This document shows, in pieces, positions 51,001-63,922 of a DNA stretch of 64,000 nt. Below the pieces are notes generated by a model. It was given only the letters and a program-made list of their open reading frames with translations. It searched no databases and was not told where the DNA came from. The DNA is from Paragonimus skrjabini miyazakii (lineage: Eukaryota > Platyhelminthes > Trematoda > Plagiorchiida > Troglotrematidae), in contig JTDE01001386.1 of the NCBI GenBank assembly GCA_014338405.1, positions 90,193 to 154,192 on the forward strand, read 5' to 3'. Within the stretch, counting starts at the first letter, position 1. Each line of letters opens with the position of its first letter. The translations under genes were made by a program, and so were the position numbers.

Positions 51001-53126
51001 ACTTGACCCACGTAACTTCCATAGTATGCTCGATCAACTTGTTTTACAAATATTCAGATGTGCATATGTGTGTAGCAAGTATCCCACAGAGCAGCATTGC
51101 TCAGGTGGCTAGACGAAGAAAGTAACAACCGCCCCTTAAAGTTGTCTATGATAAGATTAAGTACATGTGCCAATGTTACCGGTGTATCGTGACAGGCAAC
51201 CCTCAAGTGAATGTTCAAAACCTTACCAAGATAGCATTTACTCATGAGTTACTCATGGCCGACTTTGTAAACCAATCATAATCTATAGGCGACAGTGATC
51301 CGTCTAGTTCCGGACTATCAGCTGCAACTGTGGTGTCTTGTTGATCACAACAGTCCTTCCCACCCGCCCTTCCGAACATACACCGGCAAGCAAGTTGATT
51401 CCACGACGCTTTGGACTCTGTGTACTTGCTCCATTTTATTTGCCTTTACAACGTGTCAAGGTAGACAATAAATCCGGCAAATCTGACGACATTGGTCAAA
51501 CGCACGAACCGATAACGTGCAATAAACTCAACGAACGAACAGGTGAACAACCCGAGGCAAGCAAACGTCCACCAACTTTTGTGTGTAGTCTGTTGCTCGC
51601 GTGAACATTCCGGCAAATGGGTAAACCAGATTAGGGGCTGATCTATGCATGAGTGTGTGTATGGGTGTGTGTACGAATTTGTACTTTTCCTCCGCACAAA
51701 ATCGTTTCGCCAGATATGGTGGGTTCGATTCGTTGTGACATAGCAGGAAGCATCGACATCTGGCCAGTGTCAGGAGATTAGATTCAGCACGTTGAACGAC
51801 ATAAAACGGGTTCAGAGTACCAGTTGACCAACCATTCACGCGCGCTCTCAAACACAAGCTTTTGGGAATAAGAAGAATACTGTGTATGGGTCAACCTGAG
51901 AGGTGAAATCATATTTCGGAGATTCAGGTTGGTTTACGAAATACGACCAACAAATAGATATAAGTGTCACCACTCTCGCAGATCTTGTGGTTGAGGAACA
52001 AAATGTGACAAAGCGCTGGTTATTGTCCGGACAACTTTATTACACCTTATCTGGTACACAATGCGCTGCTGACAACCGTCTTAAACTATTTATGATAAAC
52101 ATAAAGTTAAATACAAGACGTCCATTTGGTCATGAATCGATAGTCATCAGCGAAAATAATTTCACCTTGTTAGCAGCAAGAAAACTGTACCTGTATATTG
52201 CAATAGCCTCAACGTACATATGTCAAGGTAGGGTGCTAGTCTCATAAAAGATTGTGAGAATATTGGCCCTTCCAACCGTACGTATTGTAAGACGTGGATT
52301 AGTATCGTTCGGCTGGTTGCATAGTGACAATTTTTCGGTCGGACTGATGTAATATTCAACCCGTGTCTGAATTGGCTGAGCTATTTAATCAGGCAGCTAC
52401 TGCCTCGTTCTGTCAGCTCGGTACTTGCGCTGAAGGTGGCACGTAACGTCTGTTCCACCGGTGAAAAAAACAACTGATAGGGTTAACTATTTATTCCAGG
52501 ACATACGCTTCGATTACTTAGTTCCCCGACGTTAATTTAAATGTGACTTCGTTCATGACAGTCAGTCTCTGCAGAATTATCGTAGGATCTGCTCTCGATC
52601 GATATAAACTCTGTTCAGACATATTATGCATACGTGCGGTTCAACCACTATTCCAATTCAGTCAACGTCCTGTTATTTTCAAATATTTTATTGTTTAGAT
52701 ATACGGTTTTCCCGTTCACCTCCAATGAATCCGGTTGGACACAGTTCAGTCGCAGATACTGACAACAGTTTTTCTGGTACCTGACTGATCCGCCTCAGAT
52801 GGGTTTGAAGTTAGGGTCTAATAACGCCAAACTGTGAGTGGTTTGGTTCCCTTTCGCACCTATCACACAGACAGCGATAACAAGGTGACTGTCCAAACAA
52901 TCAACCTTTGTGATGCGAGACCAAGCGCGTATCCACCCGGTTACAGGTCTTGTGAACCTGTCATATATTGGGAGACACATTAACTGTCCTGTTAACTCTA
53001 ATCGATGACCCCTCGAATAGGACTTCCCTCCAAGCTGAAATTACATAGATCATTAAATTTTTGAGCGGTATTTTGATTGCTGATGAGTAGTAGGGGACTT
53101 TTAGTTTTCACGTAGAATAAGCATTA
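48035..53126. other. No gene recognised apart from the repeat noted
   Basis: Overlapping frames on both strands at 48.5-48.9, 49.9-50.2 and 51.3-51.9 kb sit in GT/CA-rich sequence. A 114-codon plus frame at 51903-52247 includes an acceptor-like ccactctcgcag but no clear donor. Confidence 0.3.
49976..50060 (+). repeat. Low-copy interspersed repeat
   Basis: Resembles 57177-57265: both show a gtg(t)g...cgg...caaa...ttcgga/ttgaa...tccaaac-aaaggg pattern. Similarity is limited to about 60-80 bases. Confidence 0.35.
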
Positions 53127-53494
53127 CCCACAGTTGATCGCAGTTATTGCATTCCCATGAAATTTTCAGTCGGTCTCTTTCGAAAAGAAGCACTAGACTG
53201 AAGTTTCGTTCTCATTAGAGCTCGCCAGTAGTGCACATCATCTCGAGGCGATCGGGCAACCTGATCATTACTCACAGGCGAAGATGATTGAGTGTTCACA
53301 TATGATAATTCGGTCGTGCATAATGTGAAGGACATGGCGCAGTGGTCAACACAGTTGCCTCATCAGGGGGTGGCCGTGGTTCTAGTCTCGGCCGTGGCAA
53401 GGATATAGACTACTAACAGACTCTAATGTGAACGAAACTCGAGTCTAGTGGAAAGTCTATGGTAATGCGACAGCAGCGATCACTTGTGGGTGAT
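53127..53494 (+). mobile_element. Fold-back element with tRNA-like core (family B)
   Basis: The left arm (53127-53239) and right arm (53406-53494) are inverted copies of one sequence; the right arm lacks about 25 bases present in the left. The core holds TGGCGCAGTGGTCAAC (A-box-like) and GTGGTTCTAGTCTCG (B-box-like) near 53335-53390. No protein is encoded. The arm sequence also occurs alone at 15.5, 32.2, 33.2, 45.0, 46.2 and 47.1 kb. It looks like a non-autonomous, SINE- or MITE-like element. Which enzyme moves it is unknown. Confidence 0.6.
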
Positions 53495-53684
53495 GTTCAA
53501 TCTACGTTTACATTGTCTCGTCTTTTATCTTAACGTTGTTGATTTTCACTTCTATCCGTGAGTTTTCATACAACAGTTGTCCGGGTTCCAAAGGACATTC
53601 TATTTAGTACGCATAACAGATAATATTTTACTTGCGTTTACCGTAATCCTTTACGGGGGACCGACTTTTAAAAAACCGTGGGCT

Positions 53685-53892
53685 TTAGCTGGATTGAAAT
53701 CATTGGTAAGAACAATATGCGTTTTCGCAGCAGGTGCTCCACCAGCCGGGCAGCAAAATCACACCAACGGCTCAGAAATTGCACGTCTGGACCCGAATAC
53801 CCATCCATTCCATTGTAATATGACTTCACCAAATGATCTGGGAGAAGGCTGCCGCGGCAGGATTTCTCAACCAGCTGTAAATAAAATCCACT
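53685..53892 (+). repeat. Family C repeat, left member of an inverted pair
   Basis: About 200 bases resembling, in reverse orientation, 53985-54190. Shared blocks include caccagccgggcagcaaaat, ctcagaaatt, atttcacc-like spacing, caaatgatctggga and ggcaggatttct. The open frame through it comes from the repeat and is not taken as a gene. Confidence 0.55.
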
Positions 53893-53984
53893 AATGACAA
53901 TAGGTGTAACCTAAGTTGACGAATCTGACATATCATTTATCAACGGCACGACTTCTATGCTCATCACTGGAGTTTATGGATTAC

Positions 53985-54190
53985 AATATGAACTGATTTG
54001 GAAATCCTGCCAAGACCTATTTTCTGTGGGTCATTTGATGAGTTGTATATGGCACAAGAGAATGGGTGGGCAATTTTGTTCAAAAGCGTAATTTCTGAGC
54101 TCACGGCACGGTTTTGTTGCCCACTTGATGGAATACCTGTTACTTGCGTACATGCTGTCACTGATACTGGTAATGGTTCAACCGATACCC
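53985..54190 (-). repeat. Family C repeat, right member of the inverted pair
   Basis: On the minus strand it reads catcaagtgggcaacaaaac, ctcagaaatt, tcatcaaatgaccca and ggcaggatttcc, parallel to the left copy. The two are separated by about 95 bases. Identity by eye is around 70%. Confidence 0.55.
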
Positions 54191-57100
54191 GAATTTTTCA
54201 CACTTTTGCTTCTCCCAAAATAACCTCACTTTTCTGATATCTAAATAAAATAGCATACCCCACCGTTTACGCACAACAGTCTCGACGTTTCCCAGTATGC
54301 CATAAGCATTGCGTGTTTTTTGCTTTACAGAATCCTTCGTTAAAAATCTGATGTCTTCTCCGGAAGTTCTACAGTTTAACAGTCGGAAAACTAACAGTCA
54401 TCAGAAACGTACATGTATTCTATTTTTGAATGAATAAGAACTGTGATACATGTTTAACAGTTTCAGTAATTTCTTCTGCTTACTTTCGGCACAATGTAAC
54501 ATTGTGAGCAGGTGTTCCAATCTCAGCCCAGACGTCAATTAACAAATCACATTGTCCTAAACAGGCCGTTTGTTCTCAGGGTGTAACACGACCCACTGCA
54601 GCCACCAGCCAAGTTTATTATCGCCTGCATTTTCAATCAGAACTCGACGAAAGGGCAAACATTCAGAGGTCAGTTTGCTCGAATTTGGTTGCTGACCCAT
54701 TGTTGCACCTTAGGGTGTCATCAAGTTACTGATTGCTTGTCATAACGTATTACCTCCATTCAGTACTGAACGAATGTCAATGTTGGTTTTCGAATATCAC
54801 TATTACTAACAGCTTGTCTCTATAGGAAAGTTCGATCAGCAGAGGAAACTGTTGAGCTTGTCTCAACCATCTGGTCTTCCCTAAGTTTCGGCGGTTACCC
54901 TCTGTAGTCAGTTAGGCAAGAGCTAACTGTCTCGTGTTAGAAGTTGGATGGCTTAGCTAGTAACCCAAGTCTCTGCATTTGGTGAGCGAGAATAAATTGG
55001 CGGGTTTATGCTTGCTGGTTACCGAATAGATTGTACGTGTTATAGTAAACGGAAAGGATGTGCCATACCAGCCTCAGTTCTGTCTGATCTCAGCGATGGT
55101 ACCTGCTTTTTGTACTCCTGCTCTGTTAGCATCGGAACACATCTGTATGTATCCAGATTTTTGGTAGGCTGACGGTCAGGTTATTGCTGGCAACTAATTG
55201 GACAGTGTGAGCAGCCCGAACGCTACTACTAAAAGACCGTGACTGGGTTTTTACAAATGACGATTTGGTTATGCACATTTTGAGGTCAATTGAGTAGCCA
55301 GCAGCACAGTCGGCTCAAAGTTATGAGAGCTGGAATTCTTATGCCAGTCAGCAGTTGGAAATGTAAAATTGGTAAAATTACCGAAATTGAAACGAAAAGT
55401 TTATGCCTTCGTTTGAATTGAGTCAGACAAAAGTTTCTTCCGAATATGTGGTTAAATACAGATTATATCTATCCGATGACTGCTTTAAGCAGCAGTCGGC
55501 AGCCTACATTGCGGATTATGGCCTGTCAGCTAAAACCACCCGGCCTACTGACCCGTTGTGGAAGCGATTTTTGGTAGCAACTCTTTTCGAACCGAAATAT
55601 GAACAGCAAGATACGATTGCAACTTAGTGTTGTCCATTTAAATGACGGTCCACATCTGGTCTTATCCGACTGATCGCTTAACACTGAAAGACAACGTGGA
55701 GAAAACATCGAACATCAAGCACCAAGTTGTTTCATGTGTAACCGCACGACCTCATACTAAGAGGGAACATGTGCCTCTAGAAGTGATGAGAAATGGTTCC
55801 TTATTCCACTCCATCAGTTTCTGTCACCGCGTGTTACATAAATGACCGATGTTGCATCTCGGTTTTTGTATCTATGTTTGCAGGTAGTTATGCAACTTTT
55901 GATTGATTGCAGATAATCGCTTGAGTCAACCTTGAGCACCGATATGCCACACTGACTCATTTTAACAAGAGCGGATAGATGAATGTTACATAGGCTGGAA
56001 ATAATCCCACTGCACAGAAGTGCAGCTCAAATCCGCTTACGTTTATGAACTCATCCGAAAGAAGCTCCAGAGCCGTGATTTGAAGTTGTAGCATTTACAG
56101 GATAGGTTCTTTGAATATTTAACCAGCCCGTTTCTCTATGCAACAACAATTTACTGTGGTCGCACGATCTACGTCCGAGTAAATCCGAATGAAACTCTAC
56201 AATTGCCTATTTGCAAACGGTTTGTGCTAAACGAACTACACGTCGAGAAACATTAGTAGGTGGAAAACTGAGTCGTTCGATACCACTTTTGCGTCAAAAT
56301 CACCAACTCCTCTTTTTGTGCACTCACAAAATGCAGTGGTCCTATTTGAACACGATGATATCTACGTCTCTGAAATGACGCTTAATCCAAGACGAAAACA
56401 GAACATGCCTAATCCTTGTTGGATCAACTGTGTGTCGTGGAGATGTATATGTGTACGATGGTGACTAAAGCAAATGGTACCCTCTGTGGTACTCCCAAAT
56501 GAAGAATCCAATCTATGAACAACCAGTGAGTCAAACACCGTTTGACTCACAAAGAAGTAGGTAATCAGATGAGTGAGCACCACAAGCGTTTCGGAATTGC
56601 GCAATGAATTAACCACACCGCAAATTTAACATTCGCTAATATGCGAAAATTCTTCACGATTAGTGCACTTTACCAATGCAACGGTTGCATAAAACTAGGG
56701 TGATACTGCAACAGTCATGAATGAAAGTCTAATTTCTTAGCGTCCCTATTGTAGTTCATATGCAAAAGTCAACTTGATTATTACATAAAAGGATTGGAAT
56801 AAAGCAATAAGTAATCATAACAGAAGTGACCTGCATGATAGGGACTCGAGACAATCATTCACGGGCACCGTGTCACTGGTGAAAAGTTTTGAATAAATAC
56901 TTTATCAGAAACAAATGAAAACTTTTTTCCATATGGCTGCCACATTACTTTCACAAGATGTAGCCCGTGTAGTATTACCAGCAAGCAAACGGGACCAGAG
57001 TGAATACTGAGTGGATAAACCGAGCAATCCGTAAGTACAATTTAGAGCCTCAGTACTAGTTTTCTGCTATGAGTAGCGAGCACTACAGTGCCCCGCATAC

Positions 57101-60100
57101 GTAGCCCTGAGAAATAACAGCACTCCAGGAAATAATGACAAAATCTTATCAGATATTGGATACACCATTCATCCCACATGTGTGTACTCGGGTGCAAAGT
57201 TTGAATTCCAAACCAAAGGGAGTGTACCGAACCAAACGGCTTTCGCATCTGCAGTCGGGGCGGACTGTTATATCACTAAGGTAAGGTTTCGGTTCGGTTG
57301 TAATGGAATACTATGGAACAGGTACTTTGCCAGAAGACTCGTTAGGTGGCTACTCGCAGGTATGAGTTAACCAGACATAATATCCCAGAAAGCCGTTAAG
57401 GATAGAGATCAAGTATCTACTGCACGGAATGTACAAGTTGTCTTGCATAACTCTGGGAACGGCAATGACAAGTGTACATCAAGAAGAGGTAGCCAGTTCT
57501 AGTTAATGACATCCGACAATATCGACATGGTGCATAGAGTTCATTTGCATAGTGCAAAAAAGGTTTAGGTATCAGTAACTATTTCCCCTCAAGTGACACG
57601 GTTCACCAGTGTAATCTGGTTCAAGCATGACACTTAGTGCAGTCTCATTTGCGTACATCGTTTTTAAGACAACGCACGTTTCCAGAGGACAAAGCACTTC
57701 AATCCGGACAACAGTTCTGAACGAGGTGCCCACGATGATCTGGAAAGCGCAGCAATTTACGCTTATCATGGCACATACATATGGATAAAATGGTCAAATA
57801 AGACACGCTGACGGGACGTAGAAGGACATGGTTCAGTAACAGTGTTACAAAAGTGGGAAATTCCATACGACGTCAACGTTCTAACGAGGCGGTTATCAAA
57901 GGTCATGCTAGAGCCCACAAATGGCGCGGTAAACATAAAGCAGAGCATGACGTGTGTTAAATTCCACGGTAAAATTGGTAGTTTTCGGTCAGTCTTTTAG
58001 TGAGTTGTAAACCTATTTTGTTCAAGAATAGTTTTTTTATTATACATCGTTTGGTGAAAAACTTGTCGTGATAACACAATCCGTTAGGGGAATATCGCAT
58101 TTTTACTCTGTTCATTGGCACACCTCCATGAGCGCTGGTTCCCAACCCAGCGTTGTTATCCAAGCGCTGAAACGCTTCCGGAGACATGTATGAGCAGCTA
58201 GATGTTATCGATCATGAGCCATGATGCCCAAAACACTGGGCTAACGGGACCGATCGACTTGGTCTGAGCTGCGCGCACACCACCATGTCAACTGGCCTGG
58301 CCGTGGTTACTGCGGTATGTTGAAGCCATTGACTACTTCCACTTGGTCCGGTTTTTGGGCAAGTGTTTTGATTTGGAATCCGGATATTTTATCCGGGTCC
58401 ACGTTCTTGGGACGATCGGTAGTACAAATGGTCATACTAATAACGTTTTTTGTGACTTTGACAGATATTTCACACATGTAGACAGTCCGTTAAAGAGTTT
58501 TATTGGAGAGCACTCTGAGGTACTTGCATATGCCACCGTGCCATTTTTTAATCTGACGGACAAAAGTGCCTACTGACTCATTCACTTTCCTTGTAGTTTG
58601 GAAGAGAAAGAACTCACACGCACTGAAAGTCGGAGGCTCAATGAAAAATGAAGTGAAGCTTTAATGACCTTTTTCAGGTGAGTGGTGTGCACACCACTTA
58701 CATTAACTGTTAGAAAATATACCGGTATATCTCAATAATGAATAGTCAACAATTGTAGGAATATCATCAATACACACACAACCCACAAAGTAGGGACAGA
58801 ACAGCCCCCTGAGTACAACCACCATTTCGAATACAAATGGTTTTTACCGTTTATCCCAAAATCACGAGAGTTCATAGATGAATGCAGATATCAAGAACAA
58901 ATGTCACCTTTTTATCTCAACACTTGCCGTTTATACCGTATACTGTAGGGTCAGGCTCTACCGGATGTGTATGACATAGAAGTAGTAACAATCACGAAAC
59001 CGGCTGCATGCTTCTGGCGAAGTTTGACCACTAAAATCCCTTTGCCTACAAAACCGTGATTCTGAAAACCTCAACACTACGTTGGACGGTTAATCAAGTA
59101 GAGTGTGACAGATGTGATGAATAATATATCAGGAATCCTAAACTGCAGTGCTGAGGTTGAAAAGTATTTTGTGAAGCAGCATTTGTCCGTTATGTAATGA
59201 CGATAGAAGGATAATCTGAGAACCATCATTTTACAACTTTTTTCCACGATGTGGTAGAACTGAACGAATAAGTCGAATGTCGTTGACTTTCTTTTATGAC
59301 TGAACTGAGAGGCAGACAGACCACATTTGATCTGACTTTAGTTAAACATGTGCAAACAACTCGTCTAAAAGAGCGCTGTGGTTGTTCGCCTGGTGTTATT
59401 TTGAGAGATTGCTAAGTTCTAAAGAGTCCAGAATGCGCCAAAATAAATGCGATGATGTCTTATATTTAATCAGTTAGGACGAATAGCTGAACTCTAGGAC
59501 TGCAATGCAGTCCAGTAGGTTTACTGGACCTTTCAACTTATTAGTTTCGAAGGCGGTCATGACTTACGTCCTACGACAATTGTTTGCAGGATTGGTCCAA
59601 AAGAATACTTGCATATGTAATTGTTACCAACTGACTGTTTGCTACTTTTCCCGTCTTTATTTATCATCCGAAAACATGCTCATTTCACGTAAATTTATTG
59701 CTTACAAGCTAATTTAGAAACGGCTGTGCCAGAGAGAATTAGAACTCGATGGTCCGATTCACAGAAATACATCAGTCGTCTTCTTATAGGGAGAAAAACA
59801 TCATCATAACAGTGAATGTGGCTACGAGTGTACAATGAGCGAACCACCACGCATGGCCCCGAAAAACACCTGTTCGTTCAGGTCACACCTGTCTCACGAC
59901 CCAAAGGATGATACCCTCAACCTAGTTCTTGCCCAAACACGGACACACACAGTTGTACCCGTGGAAATGCCCCATTGGCTAGTGGACTGTCTACCTCAAT
60001 GTTTGTTCTGCCCTTATAAATCCTCCTTTTGACGCTCATTTAAATTGTTACACTTGACCGTCGAACAACAGCGGATGTGCACAAGCTGATATGTACATCC

Positions 60101-61016
60101 AGGTATGTGTGCATGTATCAATCGGATCCACTTTGGTAAAGAACACTTGCTTCTCAGGCACTGTAGCCACCAACACTAGGTTTGTACTACGCAGTACATA
60201 ATGCAGTCACCTGCACTAATTAGCACTGCACTACATGCGTCTAACCATGTGTTCGCCGAAGTGATTCTGTTTATAGTCAACCGACCTATGGATTGGTGAG
60301 TAGCACATTCAATTAGGTTCAGCGTGTTTGTTCCTACTTCGAACAGAAATAGACAGAACGCTTTATCCTGTACCTCTAATTGGAATTGTTAAAGCGACAG
60401 GGTAATCGGTTATTACTTGTCAACTGTTAGCCCAAACGACCCCTTCAAATCCTCTTGAACATATAAGATTAGAAAGCTTAGAGACAGTTCACGTCTTCTT
60501 TGATTGTCGTTGTTCACAAGGACAATTGCACCTTAGCTTAGGGCATTAGTTCGTTACAGGCTAACAGTTGTTCAACTTAACAACTAAACTGTTTTGCTTC
60601 GTAGGACCGATTATAGTGCATCAGCCCATGAGCGTAGCTTGACATCATGCATTCTGCAATAGTGACGCGTTGGATGCAAGACAAATCCTAGGAAATAAAA
60701 ACCAAGACGAATTAGTCTCATCACATAAATATGCATCCTGGAAATTATTAGACCGTAGTGGTGTAGTCCACTATAGTTACCTCACTCAATAAAATTACTC
60801 GATGGTTGCAGGCGTAAAATCTAACTATTTAATCGGCATATGCAAACAAAGATGAAGCTTTCTGCGTTATTTGCTGACACCTGTTAGCGTGGTAGATAAA
60901 GTCAATCTCTGGCAGCCACCTTGGACGGACTAATTACAGAAGGGCAGAAAATGGTGTCTATAAAGTTCCATGATACACACTGTCTAGCAAACACTCCACT
61001 TCTGGTTCCATTCTCG
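54191..61016. other. No gene recognised apart from the repeat noted
   Basis: Only short frames without splice context or domain similarity (for example 55403-55845, 58343-58576 and 59835-60032, plus strand). Confidence 0.3.
57177..57265 (+). repeat. Low-copy interspersed repeat, second copy
   Basis: Partner of the segment at 49976-50060. No protein domain was recognised in the short frame that crosses it. Confidence 0.35.
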
Positions 61017-61268
61017 TTATGACTCATTAGGTGGGGATAGCCTGGAAGAGGTTCGAACGGGTAACCTTTCATGTCTAGCATTCAAGTCATCATTAGCTAT
61101 TTGATAGCGTACGTCCGCGAATAGTAATGGGCCACATGTTATGTGTACGTAATTGTAGTCACTTCTATGTTTGTACCGAGGGAAATTACCACCGGTCATT
61201 ATTGTGCATGGTGCATTTCCACTAGAATTCCCTCTGCTTTGGTTATCCAAATTCACATGTGGTTGAGT
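61017..61268 (-). CDS. Last exon of an unidentified gene
   Basis: A good acceptor (cttatttatcattttatag) opens a phase-0 frame of 83 residues ending at TAA. It begins TQPHVNLDNQSRGNSS and ends SSRLSPPNES. Both other phases meet a stop within a dozen codons, so the frame is forced. The composition is protein-like but no domain is recognised. The frame fits the exon at 62324-62085, which also ends in phase 0. Confidence 0.45.
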   Translation of the reverse strand, partial: TQPHVNLDNQSRGNSSGNAPCTIMTGGNFPRYKHRSDYNYVHITCGPLLFADVRYQIANDDLNARHERLPVRTSSRLSPPNES

Positions 61269-62084
61269 CTATAAAATGATAAATAAGGGTTACATTTCCA
61301 TCTAGAGTACCAAAGAAAAGAAAATAGGGAGTGAGCTTTTATGCTAACATGGGTGCCACTTAACTAATGAACCCAAGAGAAGTCCATGTCACGAAAATAA
61401 CGTAGACACATAATGACTTCATTCAACTCCACCATCATAATACTTACCAGTGTGAATCATGTTGGCCACCAATTTTCAGCATACCACCCAAAACGTTTAG
61501 TGAGCACATTAATTTGTGTGGCATATGACAGTGGAATTAGTAAAACTGTGAATATTAGGGTCATTCTCATCCATAATGCTCGAACCAACATCCCGGCCCA
61601 CTCTGGACACAGTCTAGCTTACGGTCATTGTCCGGCGAAAACACCATGTAGATGTTGCGCGCCATCAACAAACCATGTTGAATCGTTCTCGATCCGTTTG
61701 ATTAATGGGATTCTTTATCGGCCGTACCCAAATTGATCTGCGACTCGGCTGATGTGGGACTTAAAGCCACGTGCGGAGTAAACTTTGCTGTGACAGTTCA
61801 GACATAAGCGAACGCTGGTGTTGTGCAGATGAAGAATTGACATCTTAGCCATAGCCTCCGGATGTAAAAACCCAACGGTGTCCATGCATAATCATATTAG
61901 AATTTTGACCATTGAAGGCAAATCCGTACAGAACGTGAACAAATGTGTGGAATGACATGTAACCGATTCGACTGGTTTGCGGCCGTCGGTAAATGTCGTT
62001 TCCGTAAAGTTGTTGCAGTCAGGCAACTTATCCGTAAGAGTATCAGTAACGTGCATTACATTCAAGAGATCGATTTTTTCTTAC

Positions 62085-62324
62085 ACGTTTTACAATAGGA
62101 GGATACATGCTATTGGAATTCGCCTCGGTTAAACTTCTAGTATGGCTGATAAATTTAAGATCCAGAGCATCGGATGAAATCTGCAACCTCCATTTGTTGA
62201 GAACACCCGCATCCGATTCAGTCTGGTTGTCGGTGAGAGTTGGGCTGACTTGTTGGCAAGGCGATTGAATCTGACCCTTGTGTGCCGTTGCTATTATTTT
62301 AACCACATGGTCTTCTCTGTCTAG
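62085..62324 (-). CDS. Internal exon of the same unidentified gene
   Basis: About 80 codons open in one frame (starting LDREDHVVKIIATAHKGQ, ending SMYPPIVKR) with a good donor CGT/GTAAGA in phase 0. The acceptor is uncertain: gaacag before CTAGAC at 62325 keeps the frame but lacks a pyrimidine tract. An in-frame TAA lies four codons further upstream. Joined to 61268-61017 it gives a hydrophilic C-terminal segment of about 163 residues. The protein was not recognised. Confidence 0.42.
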
Positions 62325-63103
62325 CTGTTCAATTTAGCCTTTTCCGTGTCCATTCAGTTCGCTGAGAAGAGAGACTGACAACTGCAGATTAGGAGGGACC
62401 AGAGTGCTCTCACAAATCTTTCGAGGGATAAACCAAAGAAGGGGAGAGTGGTCCAGGCACCGGCGGCTGGTTACCGACAACCAACCCTTATCTCTTTGGC
62501 CAATTGCCCACTCACATTGAAACACTAAAGCGCATTCTGACCATCCTTCTAGAATTTCAAGATGAAAGTGACCCGCAACGTCCGGGTATTCGAATGTTTG
62601 CAAGATAAGAGAATTCGAATGAATCCAACTTGGTATTTACGAAGCAAGCAGTTTCTGTTTAAACATTGGAGTACAGATAGTTCAGTTGCATATTTATGAA
62701 TCAGTTTAGTGAAAAAATCGTTATGCGCTGGTGAGTGAAATTTCTTAGACATATCATTTTAGAATCCTCTAGCGCATTCAAACTGCATAGTGTATTTGCT
62801 ACTGAACAAAATGGTTAGTCGCAGGATGTGATGATTTAGAGACAAAAGTTTTTGAGACTACTAGGACGCTTTTGTAGGTTTGAGTTTTATTCATATATGC
62901 ATTACACATGGTCCATCTGTCCATCAAACTACGCCGCATTAAAAGATTCTCGTCACAGTCGCAAACATTGGGAAAAGTAACGTAATGAACAAGTCATATT
63001 ACCATTGTAATACAATGTATGCACATCTGAGATAACTTTAAGTAGGGTGAGAACCAAAGCAAGCCTACCGTGACAGGCTCAGTTATAAACATACTCTGTG
63101 CTG

Positions 63104-63286
63104 TCAGATTAATGTATTTTTTTCTATGACGTCCAACTTCAAGCAGATTTTGTTTACGTTATTCACAAGTGATTCGAGCTGAAAAATTAAATCTCCCTCT
63201 TCCTTTGATCCCATCGAGAGTTCTGTTATCAAGTTGTCTAAAAAACCTAGAAATGCGAGTATAACTATAAAATCAATCAAGAGCAT
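63104..63286 (-). CDS. Small open frame or exon, hydrophobic start then helical
   Basis: A 60-residue ATG frame with a hydrophobic N-terminus (MLLIDFIVILAFLGFL) and a charged, helix-prone rest (QLESLVNNVNKICLKLDVIE). An acceptor-like ggttttttag lies inside it (about 63240), so the coding part may start there instead. It is on the same strand as, and upstream of, the unidentified gene at 61-62.3 kb. Confidence 0.25.
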   Translation of the reverse strand: MLLIDFIVILAFLGFLDNLITELSMGSKEEGDLIFQLESLVNNVNKICLKLDVIEKNTLI

Positions 63287-63666
63287 TTTCCCAACAATTT
63301 AAGCGAGAAATTTGTTTGCGTCCAAAAGTTTGATTGTCATGTGCAAATGTTAGAAGTTCGGGTGCATCTACTGCAGCACTTAGTCAAGATCCGCACAGTC
63401 CAACCGTTCTTTAACCAAATATTCACATTACATGTTGCGGGTCAAGGGTAATTCGTTGGAACGCCTGTTTCAGGGTTGAACAATAATATTTTGCCATGGT
63501 CGGCAACCTGCCAGATCAGTCAAGAGGGTGTATGACATTTGTGTTTTGCTTCTACACGCTTCATCACATCTGGGCGGTCTTACACGGCTCATCAGTTCTC
63601 CTGCTTTGCCCTACTAGGCAAGAATGGCCACATAATTAAATTGTAGAAACATTCAAGAAACGAGGA

Positions 63667-63922
63667 CTATCGTTGACAGGCTGACGGATGGGTTAATGGG
63701 GCAGAAATGGTTTGCGTATAACTGTTGAACGGATGCGCTGCCCACAGGCTATTGTCTGTCGTTGGAGTTTCACTCCGACCACTGCGTGTTTGCAAGCTAT
63801 CTGGATGTACCGTGTAGGTCACATGTTTCATCACCTCAGCTATTGTCTGGATGTCAGTCGTTGAGTTTGCATCATAATTCGATACAAGTTTGGGATCGTT
63901 CATCTTTTGTGTAATGTTCACA
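63667..63922 (-). CDS. Candidate exon, unidentified
   Basis: The acceptor cccgatatcctcag leads to an 84-codon open frame ending at TAG, rich in Ser, Thr and Asn (NDPKLVSNYDANSTTDIQT and so on). The composition is protein-like. No domain and no good internal donor were seen, so it would be a terminal exon, possibly of a gene different from the one at 61-62.3 kb. Confidence 0.3.
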
